From assembly GCF_014212175.1 (NCBI RefSeq), contig NZ_JACJVR010000111.1, forward strand, positions 1 through 41,611: a stretch of DNA of 41,611 nucleotides, in the 5' to 3' direction. Source of the DNA: Cohnella xylanilytica. GTDB taxonomy: Bacteria; Bacillota; Bacilli; Paenibacillales; Paenibacillaceae. The notes under the pieces were generated by a model. The model did not search any database, had not been told where the DNA came from, and worked only from the letters and a program-made list of their open reading frames with translations. This document shows positions 8,529-17,182 of the stretch, piece after piece. A program made the position numbers and the translations under genes. How positions within the stretch are numbered: position 1 is the first letter of the stretch; the number at the start of each line of letters is the position of its first letter.

Positions 8529-8684
8529 AACAAGCGGATAAATCCGGCTTGTTGCGGCCCCAGGCGCCGGCCGAAAGCTTAACAAGCGGAAATCTTCGAC
8601 TTGTTGGAGGCCTGCGGACCGGCTGAATGCCCAACAAGCGGAAAAATCCGGCTTGTTGCGACACTGTCTTGCTCTCGGCACGCG
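8529..8684. repeat. Three tandem 52-bp units, each with a hairpin core
   Basis: Copies start at 8529, 8581 and 8633, an exact 52-bp period. Each opens with AACAAG-CGGA and closes with TYCG-(bulged purine)-CTTGTT, giving a 25-nt hairpin. In copy 2 TCCG becomes TTCG, which still pairs through G.U. The rest of the unit is degenerate but alignable between copies 1 and 2. The third hairpin lies 29 nt downstream of the dehydrogenase stop (minus strand) and might serve as its terminator. Confidence 0.8.
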
Positions 8685-8685
8685 G

Positions 8686-10021
8686 TCAGGCGGCCGTCAC
8701 TTTAAAAATGCCGTCCGGCGAGCACAAATACAGCTCGCCCTTCCCGTCCACTCCGAACGAGGTGACGTTCGTCTGCGACTCCAGCAGCAGCTTGTTCTCC
8801 GGCTTGCCGTCCTCGCCAAGGCGCAGCGCCCAGATCTTGCCGGACACGTAGTCGGCGTATACGTACCAGCCGACCAGTCCGGGCAGCGAGCCACCGCGGT
8901 AGACGTAGCCGCCGGTGACCGACTGGCCTTCGTCGTGACGGTACTCCCAGACCGGATCGGTCATCCCCTTCGCGTCGCACCCCTTCTGCGGCTTGTAGCA
9001 CGCCGTCCCTTCCTTGACGTTCCAGCCGTAGTTGCCGCCCCTCTCGATCAGGTCGATCTCTTCGATCTCGTTCTGCCCGACGTCCGCCGCCCACAGCTTG
9101 CCCGTCTTCCCGTCGAAGCTGAACCGCCAAGGGTTGCGCAGCCCGTAGGCGTAGATCTCCTGCCGCCCGCTCCCGTCGGCGAACGGATTGTCGGCGGGAA
9201 TGCCGTACGCGCGCTCGCCTTCCGTCTTGTCGACGTCGACCCGCAGGATTTTGCCGAGGAGGACGTCCTTGTTCTGGCCGTTCCCGTGCGGATCTCCGCC
9301 GCTTCCGCCGTCCCCGGTTCCAATGTACAGGTAGCCGTCCGGTCCGAACGCGAGCTGGCCCCCGTTATGGTTGGAGAACGGCTGCTCGAACGTCAGCAGC
9401 ACCTTCTCGCTCGCCGCGTTCGCGCGACCCGAAGCCGGGTCGGCCTTGTAGCGGGCGATGACCGTGTGCGTCTTCGTCGTATAGTTGACGTAAAAATAAC
9501 CGTTGCTCTGATACTTGGGGTGGAACGCCAAGCCGAGCAGCCCCTGCTCGGAGCCTTCGCTGTACACGCGGTCGCCGATGTCGAGGAACGTCTCGGGCTT
9601 GTCGGAGGAGGAGGCCGCCGTCTTCACGGCCTTGATCCGGCCCGGCTGCTCCAGGACGTAGAGCGTGCCGTCCGCTCCCGGCGCATGCTCGATGCCCGCC
9701 AGCGACTCGAATTCCGCCGACTCCGCGACGGGCGCGAGCGCGATCTTGGGCAGCGGCAGCTTCCCCTCTTCGCCCGCTCCGCCGGCCGGCTTCTCGCTCG
9801 GCGACGGCGATGGCGACGGCACTGGCGTCTCCGACGCCTCGGCCTCGGCGCTCGCGCTCCCTTCAGCCGGCGTCGCAGCCGTGCCCGGCGCCTCCGTCTC
9901 CGTGACGACCGCCGTCTCGGCCGGCCTTCCCTCCCCCTTGCCCGCTCCCCTTCTCGCAGCCGGCCAGAACGACGACCAGAGCCGCCGCTGCGACGGCGTA
10001 CAACCAAGCTTGTCTCATCAT
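8686..10021 (-). CDS. PQQ-dependent sugar dehydrogenase-type lipoprotein, apparent frameshift after the lipobox
   Basis: Soluble aldose/glucose dehydrogenase-like beta-propeller (GSDH/YliI family), expected outside the membrane with PQQ and Ca2+. Family segments include HNGGQLAFGPDGYLYIGTGD, LLGKILRVDVD and LRNPWRFSFD. The catalytic frame is open from 9822 (GTG, no convincing ribosome-binding site) to the stop at 8686. Upstream, in the other frame, ATG 10021 after GAGGAGG encodes a classic lipoprotein signal MMRQAWLYAVAAAALVVVLA followed by the lipobox Cys. That frame stops after about 50 codons. Dropping one base from the C5 run at 9933-9937 (G5 on the coding strand) joins the signal to a Thr/Ala/Glu/Pro/Ser linker and then to the enzyme. 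So this is a +1 frameshift: real mutation, phase-variable run or sequencing error. With it as written, the enzyme would lack its export signal. Confidence 0.75.
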
Positions 10022-10225
10022 TTTCCGCCTCCTCTTCATCTTCTACTTATACCCTCGTTCGACGCCATCGGCGCAAATCTATCGCTCTTATTTTTCCGAC
10101 AAGCCTAACCCGACAAACCGGGTCCACAGCAACGAACCGCCGCTGCCGGCCAAGAGACGGCTTGTCCCCCTAAGCAGCTTATATCGACCGACAAACCCGA
10201 GCCTCGCCCCCTCCGCCGCCAACAT

Positions 10226-10258
10226 AAAAAACCTCCGAATCCCATAGGACCGGAGGTT
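10226..10258 (-). terminator. Terminator of the htrA-CxxH/CxxC operon
   Basis: On the minus strand AACCTCCG (10251-10258) pairs with CGGAGGTT (10230-10237), followed by a T run (10226-10231). It lies 54 nt downstream of the CxxH/CxxC stop codon. Confidence 0.85.
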
Positions 10259-10311
10259 GCTCTCTTGCTGTCTCTCTTGTTGTCTTCTAGCCGGCCGGGC
10301 GGGTCATCGAA

Positions 10312-10479
10312 TCAGACGATCAAAATCTCGGCAGGGCCTTCGCACCATTGGCAGTGCTCCGGCGGCTTCCAGTCGCGGAACGTCGTCTCGGCCAGGTTGA
10401 CCAAGTCCGGCGCGTCCTCGTATTCGTCGACGAACTTATCGATCGCCAACTCGACATGCTCCTTGCACACGCAATACAT
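10312..10479 (-). CDS. CxxH/CxxC small protein (BA_5709 family type)
   Basis: 55 aa. Starts at ATG 10479 with GGAAGGA about 9 nt upstream and ends at TGA 10312-10314. The sequence opens MYCVCKEH (Cys5-x-x-His8) and near the end has HCQWC (Cys43-x-x-Cys46), the two metal-ligand-like pairs that name this conserved Firmicute family; zinc binding is likely but unproven. In Bacillus the family sits next to the WalJ/HtrA region, as here. It follows the htrA stop by 14 nt and is closed by a strong terminator, so it is the last gene of the htrA transcript. No biochemical role can be assigned. Confidence 0.85.
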   Translation of the reverse strand: MYCVCKEHVELAIDKFVDEYEDAPDLVNLAETTFRDWKPPEHCQWCEGPAEILIV

Positions 10480-10493
10480 TCGGCGGTTCCTTC

Positions 10494-11846
10494 CTATTCG
10501 TTGTCCTCGCTCTTCTCGGCCAGCTTCACGCTCAGCTCGCTCTGCTTCCCGTCACGATAATACGTTATCGTCAGCGATTCCCCGATTTTCTTCGAATTAT
10601 ACAAATACTTGCGCAGCTCCATCATGCTGCCGATCGGCTTGCCGTCCAGCTTGACGATGATGTCGTTCAGCTTCAGGCCCGCTTCCTTGGCCGGACCGAC
10701 CGCCTCCAGCACGAGCACGCCCTTCTCCACGCCTTCAGGCACGACGACCGGGGGCACGTCTTCCCCGTCCGGAGCCTCGTCCGGAGCGCTTCCGGAATCG
10801 GTCCCGGAATCGGTTCCGTCTTCTTCGCCATCGCCGCCGCCGCCGAATCCGCCATCGAATCCGCCGTCGTCCTGCATCTCCAGCCCGTCGAGGTAGGAGC
10901 CCAAGTCCATCGTGTAGATGCCCAGATACGGACGGAGCACCTTGCCCCGCTCGATCAGCTCGCGGACGACCGGCATCGCGTCGTCGATCGGGATGGCGAA
11001 GCCGATGCCTTCGACGCCCATGTCCAGCACCTTCATGCTGTTGATGCCGACCACTTCGCCGTCCAGGTTGACGAGCGCTCCCCCGCTGTTGCCGGAGTTG
11101 ATCGGAGCGGAGATCTGGATCACTTCTTCTTCCCAGTCGTAATTGCCGTCCTGGTTCAGCGAGATCGGGATGATCCGCTTCAGGTTGGACACGATGCCGT
11201 CCGTCAAGGAGTCGCTAAGCCCGAGCGGATTGCCGACGGCGATCACCGTCTCGCCCTCCCGCAGGCGGCTCGACTTGCCGATGGAGGCGACCGTGTCGAT
11301 GCCCTTGGCGTCGACCTCCAGCACCGCCAGGTCGGTGATCGCGTCGCTGCCCACGATCTTCGCTTCCTTCGTGCCGCCGTTCACCATCGCGATCTCGACG
11401 CTGCCCGCGTTCGCCACGACGTGCGCGTTCGTGACGATTCTCGCCTTGCCGTCCTTCTTCTCGAAGATGACGCCCGAGCCGAGGCTCGCGTTCTCCAGCG
11501 AGCCGCTCTCCGCATCGTCCGAACGTCCCCCGGCCAGCTTCTGCCGGTTGATGACGCTTACGACCGCCGGCCGAATCTTCGCGGCGGCCGTGATCGTCCG
11601 CTCCGACGTCTCCACGATCGACTGATCGCCCGCCGTCACCGGACGGGCCGAAGGAGCGGCGGGCCGATTCACCAGCAGGGTGAAGACAATGGCCACCAGG
11701 AGCGAGCTGGCGAGGGAGGAGAGAAGCGCGACGCGGAATACCGAGCCTTGCCGGAAGCCGCGTCCGTCGTTCGGCCGGAAGCCGGAATTCCGGCGGGTTC
11801 TCCGCTTCACCCGCGTGGAATAGAAATCGTCGTCGAAGAAACTCAT
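10494..11846 (-). CDS. htrA: HtrA-like trypsin-type serine protease with PDZ domain
   Basis: Membrane-anchored quality-control protease acting outside the cytoplasmic membrane (YyxA/HtrC position in Bacillus). 450 aa: short basic cytosolic N-terminus, one TM helix (about 37-60), an S1C protease domain with His142 (TNAHV), Asp172 (ITDLAV) and Ser254 (GNSGG), then a C-terminal PDZ domain. A run of about 40 residues, almost only Gly, Asp, Glu, Ser, Pro and Ala (about 335-375), interrupts the start of the PDZ domain. I start at MSFFDDDF (11846) with AAAAGGA upstream; an extension to 11975 lacks a ribosome-binding site and is unlike the family. It is 371 nt from walJ, with a convergent small ORF between, so it probably has its own promoter. 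Confidence 0.93.
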   Translation of the reverse strand: MSFFDDDFYSTRVKRRTRRNSGFRPNDGRGFRQGSVFRVALLSSLASSLLVAIVFTLLVNRPAAPSARPVTAGDQSIVETSERTITAAAKIRPAVVSVINRQKLAGGRSDDAESGSLENASLGSGVIFEKKDGKARIVTNAHVVANAGSVEIAMVNGGTKEAKIVGSDAITDLAVLEVDAKGIDTVASIGKSSRLREGETVIAVGNPLGLSDSLTDGIVSNLKRIIPISLNQDGNYDWEEEVIQISAPINSGNSGGALVNLDGEVVGINSMKVLDMGVEGIGFAIPIDDAMPVVRELIERGKVLRPYLGIYTMDLGSYLDGLEMQDDGGFDGGFGGGGDGEEDGTDSGTDSGSAPDEAPDGEDVPPVVVPEGVEKGVLVLEAVGPAKEAGLKLNDIIVKLDGKPIGSMMELRKYLYNSKKIGESLTITYYRDGKQSELSVKLAEKSEDNE

Positions 11847-12022
11847 CTCGCACCGTCCTTTTCCCCTAGAAGCCTTGGACCCCGCTGTCGCGCTCTCTCT
11901 ATCGAATACCGGAATATCCGGAATAGATTCGCTTGTTTTGACTAAAATAGTAATAGAATTGAACGGGGGAAGCAAGCGAAGTCCCCATTCCTTCTATTAT
12001 GTAATGAAAGGAAGATGAGCCA

Positions 12023-12223
12023 ATGAAGCCTTCCGCCCCCGTCGGTCCCCTTCTCGATATGGCCGTACGCCTCGCCGACCTGAAGGAGGATCACTACCGC
12101 CAGCTTCTCGCGCTGAGCGCCTTGATCGAGCTGCTCGCGGACAAAGGCCTCATCACCGCGGAGGAGCTGCGCCTCAAGGCCTCCCGGATGGAAGCCGAGC
12201 TGGACCGCGACTTGACCCTATGA
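12023..12223 (+). CDS. Small hypothetical protein, 66 aa
   Basis: Not recognised. Predicted mostly alpha-helical: after residue 12 it reads as two amphipathic helices, with a GLITAEELRLKA turn. Support for it being real: AAAGGAAG 8-10 nt before ATG 12023, strongly G/C-biased third codon positions like neighbouring genes, and a position in the otherwise empty htrA-walJ gap. It is transcribed toward walJ and its stop overlaps the convergent walJ stop by 6 bp. No signal peptide or membrane segment. Confidence 0.6.
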   Translation: MKPSAPVGPLLDMAVRLADLKEDHYRQLLALSALIELLADKGLITAEELRLKASRMEAELDRDLTL

Positions 12224-13024
12224 CTTGACGAGATCCCACGGGGTCGGCTTGTCGTAGTAGGTCTCGCAGATGGCGAACTCGTTCTTCTGATAGAAAAAAC
12301 CGTTGTCTTCCAATATCGTATTCACCGTCAGCTTGGCCAAATCCATCTGATTGTGCTCCTGGCTCAGATGGCCCAGATAGACGCGGCGCGTGCCGCCCGA
12401 TCCGAGCAGCTGGCAGAGCGCTTCCCCCGCCGCCTCGTTGGACAGGTGGCCGGTGTCGCCCAGAATCCGCCGCTTGATGTTCCACGGGTAGCGCCCCATG
12501 CGGAGCATGTTGACGTCGTGGTTGGACTCGAGCACCAGCACGTCCGATTGCTTCAGCTGGCGCATTACCTTGTCGCTGACGTAACCGAGATCGGTCGCCA
12601 GGCTCAGCTTCGCCCCGCCCGAGTAGAAGCAGTAGCCGACCGGCTCCGCGGCGTCGTGCGAGATAGCGTACGATTCGATCCTCAGGTCGAAGATCTCCAT
12701 CGCGCTGTCGGTCGCCATGATTTTCCGCTGGTCGTCCGCCAGTTCGCCGATTCCCTTGTGCATCGCCGCCCACGTCTTCTCGTTCGCGTAGACGGGCAGC
12801 TCGTACTTGCGCGCCAGCGCCCCGAGCCCCTTGATATGGTCGGAATGCTCGTGCGTGACGAAGATTGCATCCAGCTCTTGCCCGGACACGTCCCGCTCCT
12901 TGAGCAGCTCGTCTATCTTCTTCGCGCTCAGGCCGGCGTCGACCAGCACGGTCGCCGCGTCCGAAGACACGACCGTCGCGTTGCCGGTCGAACCGCTGGC
13001 GAGTACCGTAAACCGCAGTCCCAT
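12218..13024 (-). CDS. walJ: WalJ/YycJ metallo-beta-lactamase-fold hydrolase
   Basis: 268-codon cytosolic MBL-fold protein, probably a dinuclear-metal nuclease-type hydrolase. In related Firmicutes YycJ affects coordination of cell division and replication and is encoded in the wal operon. The N-terminal strand FTVLASGSTGNATVV and the metal-binding motif THEHSDH at about 57-63 are plain, with the later His/Asp ligands SHD and HDV in the expected order. I start at MGLRFTV (13024) with GAGAGGT 7 nt upstream; a 22-codon extension to 13090 is Arg/His-rich and unlike the family. It follows walI with a 91-nt gap, and no terminator is visible, so it is likely still in the wal operon. Confidence 0.93.
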   Translation of the reverse strand: MGLRFTVLASGSTGNATVVSSDAATVLVDAGLSAKKIDELLKERDVSGQELDAIFVTHEHSDHIKGLGALARKYELPVYANEKTWAAMHKGIGELADDQRKIMATDSAMEIFDLRIESYAISHDAAEPVGYCFYSGGAKLSLATDLGYVSDKVMRQLKQSDVLVLESNHDVNMLRMGRYPWNIKRRILGDTGHLSNEAAGEALCQLLGSGGTRRVYLGHLSQEHNQMDLAKLTVNTILEDNGFFYQKNEFAICETYYDKPTPWDLVKS

Positions 13025-13115
13025 GATGAATACCTCTCGTTTCTCTCTCCCATGTGCGCCCGACTCCGCCCGGTGCCGGGACGACTCCATTGCTTATTGA
13101 TCCTCCGAAAAACGT

Positions 13116-13907
13116 CTATGAACGAGCGCCCGAAGCCCCCGCTCCGTCGGCGTTCAGCTTGCTGGCCGCTTCGCCCTGGTCCGTCACCACTTCCCCGCTG
13201 ATGGCGTCCACGTAGAACACTTCGCCGTCCTCGAGCAGAACCCTCCAGGAAGGAGCCGATACCTGCATCTCCGAATTGTACAGCTGGCCGTGATAGCCGA
13301 GCTGGATGTCCTTGATCGCCGATCCGTTGGGCAGATAGTTCCGGTCGATCAGGAAGGCGACGACCTTCGTCGCAGGCAGCACCTTCTGCGGCTTCGCGTC
13401 CTCCGAAGGAACGATGTCGATGCGGTCCTGCCGGTAGGAGGTGATTTTCTGATCCTTGTAGTACAGCTCGATGCGCACGTCGAAGATCGGCCAGCCTTCC
13501 GCGATCCGGTTGAGCACCCACGCCTTCTCGTTGCTGCCCGGGTAATCGAAGCGGTACCGGCTAATCTCCGGCACGACTCCCCCGAGCTCCCGCTGAAGCT
13601 CCTCCTCCGAGAAGACGATTCGCGTGTTCGGCTGCGGGTTCAGCTCGAGCGGACCGTTCGCCATGCCGGCGGGGGGCTCCCTCAGCCGGAACGTCAGCCC
13701 CCGCATCTCCGGCGTATCCGTCGGAATCTCCGCGTTCACGCGAATGCCCTTGTTCGTCATGCTCTGCCGAATGTCGGCGGGCAGCGACGTCCAGTCGACG
13801 GCCGAATCGATCCGCTCCCGCCATTCCAGCCACAGCTGGTAGCCGAGAACGATATTGAGCAGCAGGAACGCCGCGATCAGAACGCTTTTGGCCCGACTCC
13901 AGTCCAC
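13116..13907 (-). CDS. walI: WalI/YycI regulator of the WalK kinase
   Basis: 263 aa, single N-terminal TM helix (SVLIAAFLLLNIVLGYQLWL) and an extracytoplasmic YycI domain. In B. subtilis YycI and YycH form a membrane complex with WalK and restrain it. I chose the GTG at 13907, MDWSRAKS, because GGGAGGTG lies 5 nt upstream and bacilli start this protein with the same motif. The 162 bp between walH and walI are unusually long for these normally adjacent genes and contain 17-bp tandem repeats. Confidence 0.92.
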   Translation of the reverse strand: MDWSRAKSVLIAAFLLLNIVLGYQLWLEWRERIDSAVDWTSLPADIRQSMTNKGIRVNAEIPTDTPEMRGLTFRLREPPAGMANGPLELNPQPNTRIVFSEEELQRELGGVVPEISRYRFDYPGSNEKAWVLNRIAEGWPIFDVRIELYYKDQKITSYRQDRIDIVPSEDAKPQKVLPATKVVAFLIDRNYLPNGSAIKDIQLGYHGQLYNSEMQVSAPSWRVLLEDGEVFYVDAISGEVVTDQGEAASKLNADGAGASGARS

Positions 13908-13986
13908 GTGCGCACCTCCCTTCTTCCAAGCGATCTTGCGATGACCTATGCGGCTCCGGCGCTCCATAACGGCGAGTTCCGCCATC

Positions 13987-14053
13987 GCGACGATCCCGCA
14001 AACGCGACGGTCCGCCAACGCGACTGTCCCGCCAACGCGACGATCCCGCCAAC
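13987..14053. repeat. 17-bp tandem repeat between walH and walI
   Basis: Four consecutive units, consensus GCGACGATCCCGCCAAC, at 13987, 14004 (16 bp), 14020 and 14037. Units 1 and 4 differ by one base. There is no unique spacer, so this is a direct tandem array. It begins 17 bp past the walH stop, inside the operon. Confidence 0.85.
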
Positions 14054-14069
14054 GCCGCGGCCCTCCGCG

Positions 14070-15353
14070 TCAACCGACCGTCCGGACTTCGCCGCCCGCG
14101 AGGCGGATCGCCCAGACCGGCTGCAGCAGGACCGAGTCCTTCTCCAGCTGCGGTCGATAAGCCGGGAAGATCGACTCGACGATTCCCCCAGCCGCCGCTT
14201 CCTTGATCATCGTCTTAAGCGCATCTCCTGCCGGCAGCTTCCGCTGCGGCGACAGCTTCTTGTCCTTCTCGCCGAGCACAAGCAGGGAGCGCTCGTAGGA
14301 AGAGACGTTGCCCTGCTGGATCGTCAGCTGGATGTAACCGAACCGGAAGCCGCCCGTCGGGATGATCGGCAGCCCCCTGTAATATTGCTGGAACCGGATC
14401 ACGCTGTCGCTCGCCGAGCCTTCTCCCCGCACGAGGCGGTGCGTGCCGTTCCATCCGCCGTGCTGGTTGATGAACAGGACGGCCGACGTGATGTTATCGC
14501 TCAGGCTGTTCTGGCTGCTCGTCGGGGCGACGGGGTCCGAATAGGAGAGCCAGCCCGATTCCTGTTCGACGATCAGGCCTTTCTTGCTGTCGGTATAAAT
14601 CTGCGTCCCGTCCTGTCGATCCTGGATCATTCTCGTCGTGGCCGGGTCGAAGAACAGGTTCCTCTGGATCTGGTCCGGCGTATACCGGGTGAAGGGAACA
14701 CGGACGGCATCGTACGTCTTGGCCGCTTCGGGAACGTACACGCCTCCGTCCGAATAGAGGAACGGCGTCCAATATTGGCCGAAGCCGGCGTACTGCTGCA
14801 CGTCCTGCACCGTCAGGTCGGCCCGCAGCGACTCGTACACGTTGCGGCCGTCCGAGCTGAAGAAGAATGTCCGCACTTCCTCGCGGTCCTTCCGGGCGAA
14901 GATCCAGATGCGGCTCACCGAATCGGCGGAAAACAGGAAGTTCGAGTCGAGCTTGAATACTCTCTGCAGCAGCTCGAACGGCACGGCGCGCCCGAACCGG
15001 ACCTCGATGCCGACGTCGTCCTTGCGCACTTGATCCCAGTTCACCGATTCGATCGTGTCCTGCTGGAACCCCTTGAACTCCCGTCCCCGCAACTTGTCCA
15101 GCACCATGTCGTAGAACGTGTCGTTCGGGTAGAACACCGTATGCTTATCCGCTCCGAGGTGAAGCACGAGCTGCTCCGGCAGCAGCAGGTTCTCCACCTG
15201 CTCTTCCGGGCCGAGCGGATCAGTCGTGACGTAATCCTGCTCCGTCCGGACCTTGGCCTCCATGCTGGGCATGCTGTAGGCCAGCAGGTAGCTCTGAACG
15301 AGGCTGGCGACGACGAGAAGCGCCAGCAGCGCCGATTTGCCCTTCTCGATCAT
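14070..15353 (-). CDS. walH: WalH/YycH regulator of the WalK kinase
   Basis: 427 aa, one N-terminal TM helix (ALLALLVVASLVQSYLLA) followed by a long extracytoplasmic YycH domain of two similar subdomains. In bacilli it associates with WalK and WalI at the membrane and modulates kinase activity. ATG 15353 overlaps the walK stop by 4 nt (ATGA), so the two are translationally coupled. Length and position match the family; identity is supported by order and topology more than by catalytic motifs, since the family has none. Confidence 0.92.
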   Translation of the reverse strand: MIEKGKSALLALLVVASLVQSYLLAYSMPSMEAKVRTEQDYVTTDPLGPEEQVENLLLPEQLVLHLGADKHTVFYPNDTFYDMVLDKLRGREFKGFQQDTIESVNWDQVRKDDVGIEVRFGRAVPFELLQRVFKLDSNFLFSADSVSRIWIFARKDREEVRTFFFSSDGRNVYESLRADLTVQDVQQYAGFGQYWTPFLYSDGGVYVPEAAKTYDAVRVPFTRYTPDQIQRNLFFDPATTRMIQDRQDGTQIYTDSKKGLIVEQESGWLSYSDPVAPTSSQNSLSDNITSAVLFINQHGGWNGTHRLVRGEGSASDSVIRFQQYYRGLPIIPTGGFRFGYIQLTIQQGNVSSYERSLLVLGEKDKKLSPQRKLPAGDALKTMIKEAAAGGIVESIFPAYRPQLEKDSVLLQPVWAIRLAGGEVRTVG

Positions 15354-17182
15354 GGCGCTTCCCCTCCTTCCTGCACGTAAGGCAGGGTGACCGTCGCCGT
15401 CGTGCCGACGCCCGGCTCGGAATCGAGGGCGATGTGGCCGCCGTGCGCGCGAACGATTTCCCGGGCAATGGACAGCCCGAGGCCGGTTCCGCCCATGCTC
15501 CGCGAACGGGCTTTATCCACTCGGTAGAACCGGTCGAAGATCCTCTCGAGATCCTTCTTCGGGATGCCGATCCCCGTATCCTTGACGGTGACGGACAGCT
15601 GCCCCGCCTCGTTCAGGCGGGCGGCCAGGTGGATCGAGCCTCCGTCCAGCGTATACTTGATGGCGTTGGAGACGAGGTTGTCCAGCACCTGATCGATGCC
15701 GTCGCGATCGAGCCACGCCTTCTCCAGCCCGGGATCGACCTGCACCTTGGCGGTGATGGCCTTCTGCCGCAGCTGCAAGGAGAAGCGGTCGACCACGTCC
15801 TCCATCATCTCCGCGATGTCGGTCATCTGCCGGCGAAGCTGCGCCTGCTTCGAGTCGAAGCGCGACAGGTGCAGCAGATCGGTGACGAGACGGATCATCC
15901 GCTCCGTCTCGCTCCGGATGACGCCGACGAACCGCTCGGCGAGCGGAGGCTCCTCCAGAGCGCCGTCGTCGAGCGCCTCGGCGTAGCTCTTGATCGTCGT
16001 GAGCGGCGTCCGCAGCTCGTGGGACACGTTGGCTACGAACTCGCGCCGCGACTGCTCGAGCTTCTCCGATTCGGTGACGTCCTGCAGCACCGCGATGGCG
16101 CCGACGACGCCCTTGTCCCGGCGGCGGATCGGCGTGAGCGTGACGCGGAACAACAGGTGGTCCTCGCTCTGCGACAGCGACAGCGGTCGCTGGATGAGCA
16201 GAATCGACTCCTTGCCCCCTAACGTCTCGGCGATCGGCGCCTTGTCGATGTCCAGGCACTCGGACACCGTCTTGCCGATCGCCCCTTCGCCCAGCATCGC
16301 CTGCGCCCGCCGGTTGACGACGATGACGCGTCCGATCTCGTCGGTCGCGAGCACGCCGTCGCTCATGTTGGAGAGAATCGAGCTGAGCTTCTCCTTCTCC
16401 TCTTCGTTGACCGACAGCGCCTCGCTAAGCCGGTCGGTCATCTCGTTGAACGCGGTGCTCAGCTGCCCGATCTCGTCGTCGCCGAGCACCGGCACCCGCT
16501 CCTCGAACCGCCCTTCCGCCACCGCCGCCGCCTGGCGGGTAAGCGCCTTGATCGGCTGCGTGATCGTGCCAGCGATCAGAATGCCGAGCAGCGCGGTGAG
16601 GCCGAGCGCCAGCAGCATCCCCGTGACGAAGATCCGGTTGACCCGCTCCATCGTCTCGTACAGTTCCTTCATCGAAGCGACGATGTACACCGCTCCGATC
16701 ACCTTGCCCCCGCTCACGACGGGCTGCGCGATCACCTTCTTGCGCACGTTGTCGGAGTCGATGATCTCCTCCGTATTGTCGTTGATCCCCTGCAGCGCGC
16801 GGCTGACGAGGAGCGACGTGTTCTTGCGGCCGACGTAGGATTGGTGCTCCTCCAGCGAAGTCGCCAGCACGCGGCCGCTCGAATCGAGCACCTGAGTCTC
16901 CGTCCCGCTGTTGCTGAACAGGTTGCCGACCAGCTGGTTCAGCTCCGCGCTCGTGCTCTCCTCCACGTTGCCGGACTTGTCCTGCTGGGAGATGGCCGAG
17001 TCGGCCAGCGCCATCAGAAGCTGTGCCTGGCGGTTCAGGTTCTGCGTGAAGGAATTGATCAGCGAGCTCTTCATCGTGCTGATGAAGTAGACCCCGATCA
17101 GCTGGAGAGCGATCAGGATCAGCAGCAGCACCATGATGATGAGCTTCGCCTGGATCGTGCGGAACGGAAGGAGCGTCTTCAT
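15350..17182 (-). CDS. walK: WalK (YycG) sensor histidine kinase
   Basis: Essential sensor kinase that controls cell-wall hydrolase genes through WalR. 610 aa: TM1 (about 14-34), extracytoplasmic Cache/PAS-like sensor (about 40-180), TM2 (about 184-205), HAMP (about 206-258), PAS (about 262-370), HisKA with phospho-acceptor His388 in FVANVSHELRTPL, then HATPase_c with N-box LDNLVSNAIKYT and G-boxes GIGIPKKDLERIFDRFYR and GGTGLGLSIA. ATG 17182 (MKTLLPFRTIQAK) overlaps the walR stop by 4 nt and matches the family N-terminus. A 55-codon extension lies inside walR and is rejected. Confidence 0.97.
   Translation of the reverse strand: MKTLLPFRTIQAKLIIMVLLLILIALQLIGVYFISTMKSSLINSFTQNLNRQAQLLMALADSAISQQDKSGNVEESTSAELNQLVGNLFSNSGTETQVLDSSGRVLATSLEEHQSYVGRKNTSLLVSRALQGINDNTEEIIDSDNVRKKVIAQPVVSGGKVIGAVYIVASMKELYETMERVNRIFVTGMLLALGLTALLGILIAGTITQPIKALTRQAAAVAEGRFEERVPVLGDDEIGQLSTAFNEMTDRLSEALSVNEEEKEKLSSILSNMSDGVLATDEIGRVIVVNRRAQAMLGEGAIGKTVSECLDIDKAPIAETLGGKESILLIQRPLSLSQSEDHLLFRVTLTPIRRRDKGVVGAIAVLQDVTESEKLEQSRREFVANVSHELRTPLTTIKSYAEALDDGALEEPPLAERFVGVIRSETERMIRLVTDLLHLSRFDSKQAQLRRQMTDIAEMMEDVVDRFSLQLRQKAITAKVQVDPGLEKAWLDRDGIDQVLDNLVSNAIKYTLDGGSIHLAARLNEAGQLSVTVKDTGIGIPKKDLERIFDRFYRVDKARSRSMGGTGLGLSIAREIVRAHGGHIALDSEPGVGTTATVTLPYVQEGGEAP

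Noticed and set aside
9624..10007. Arg-rich 127-codon frame overlapping the dehydrogenase N-terminus
   Set aside because: An out-of-frame reading of Ser/Pro/Glu linker DNA. Nearly half Arg, with no ribosome-binding site.
13987..14053. CRISPR-like array
   Set aside because: The units are head-to-tail with no unique spacers, only four copies, and no cas genes nearby.
13290..15380. Long plus-strand open frame across walI and walH
   Set aside because: Antisense shadow of two conserved wal genes, crosses the tandem repeat, and shows no recognisable domain.
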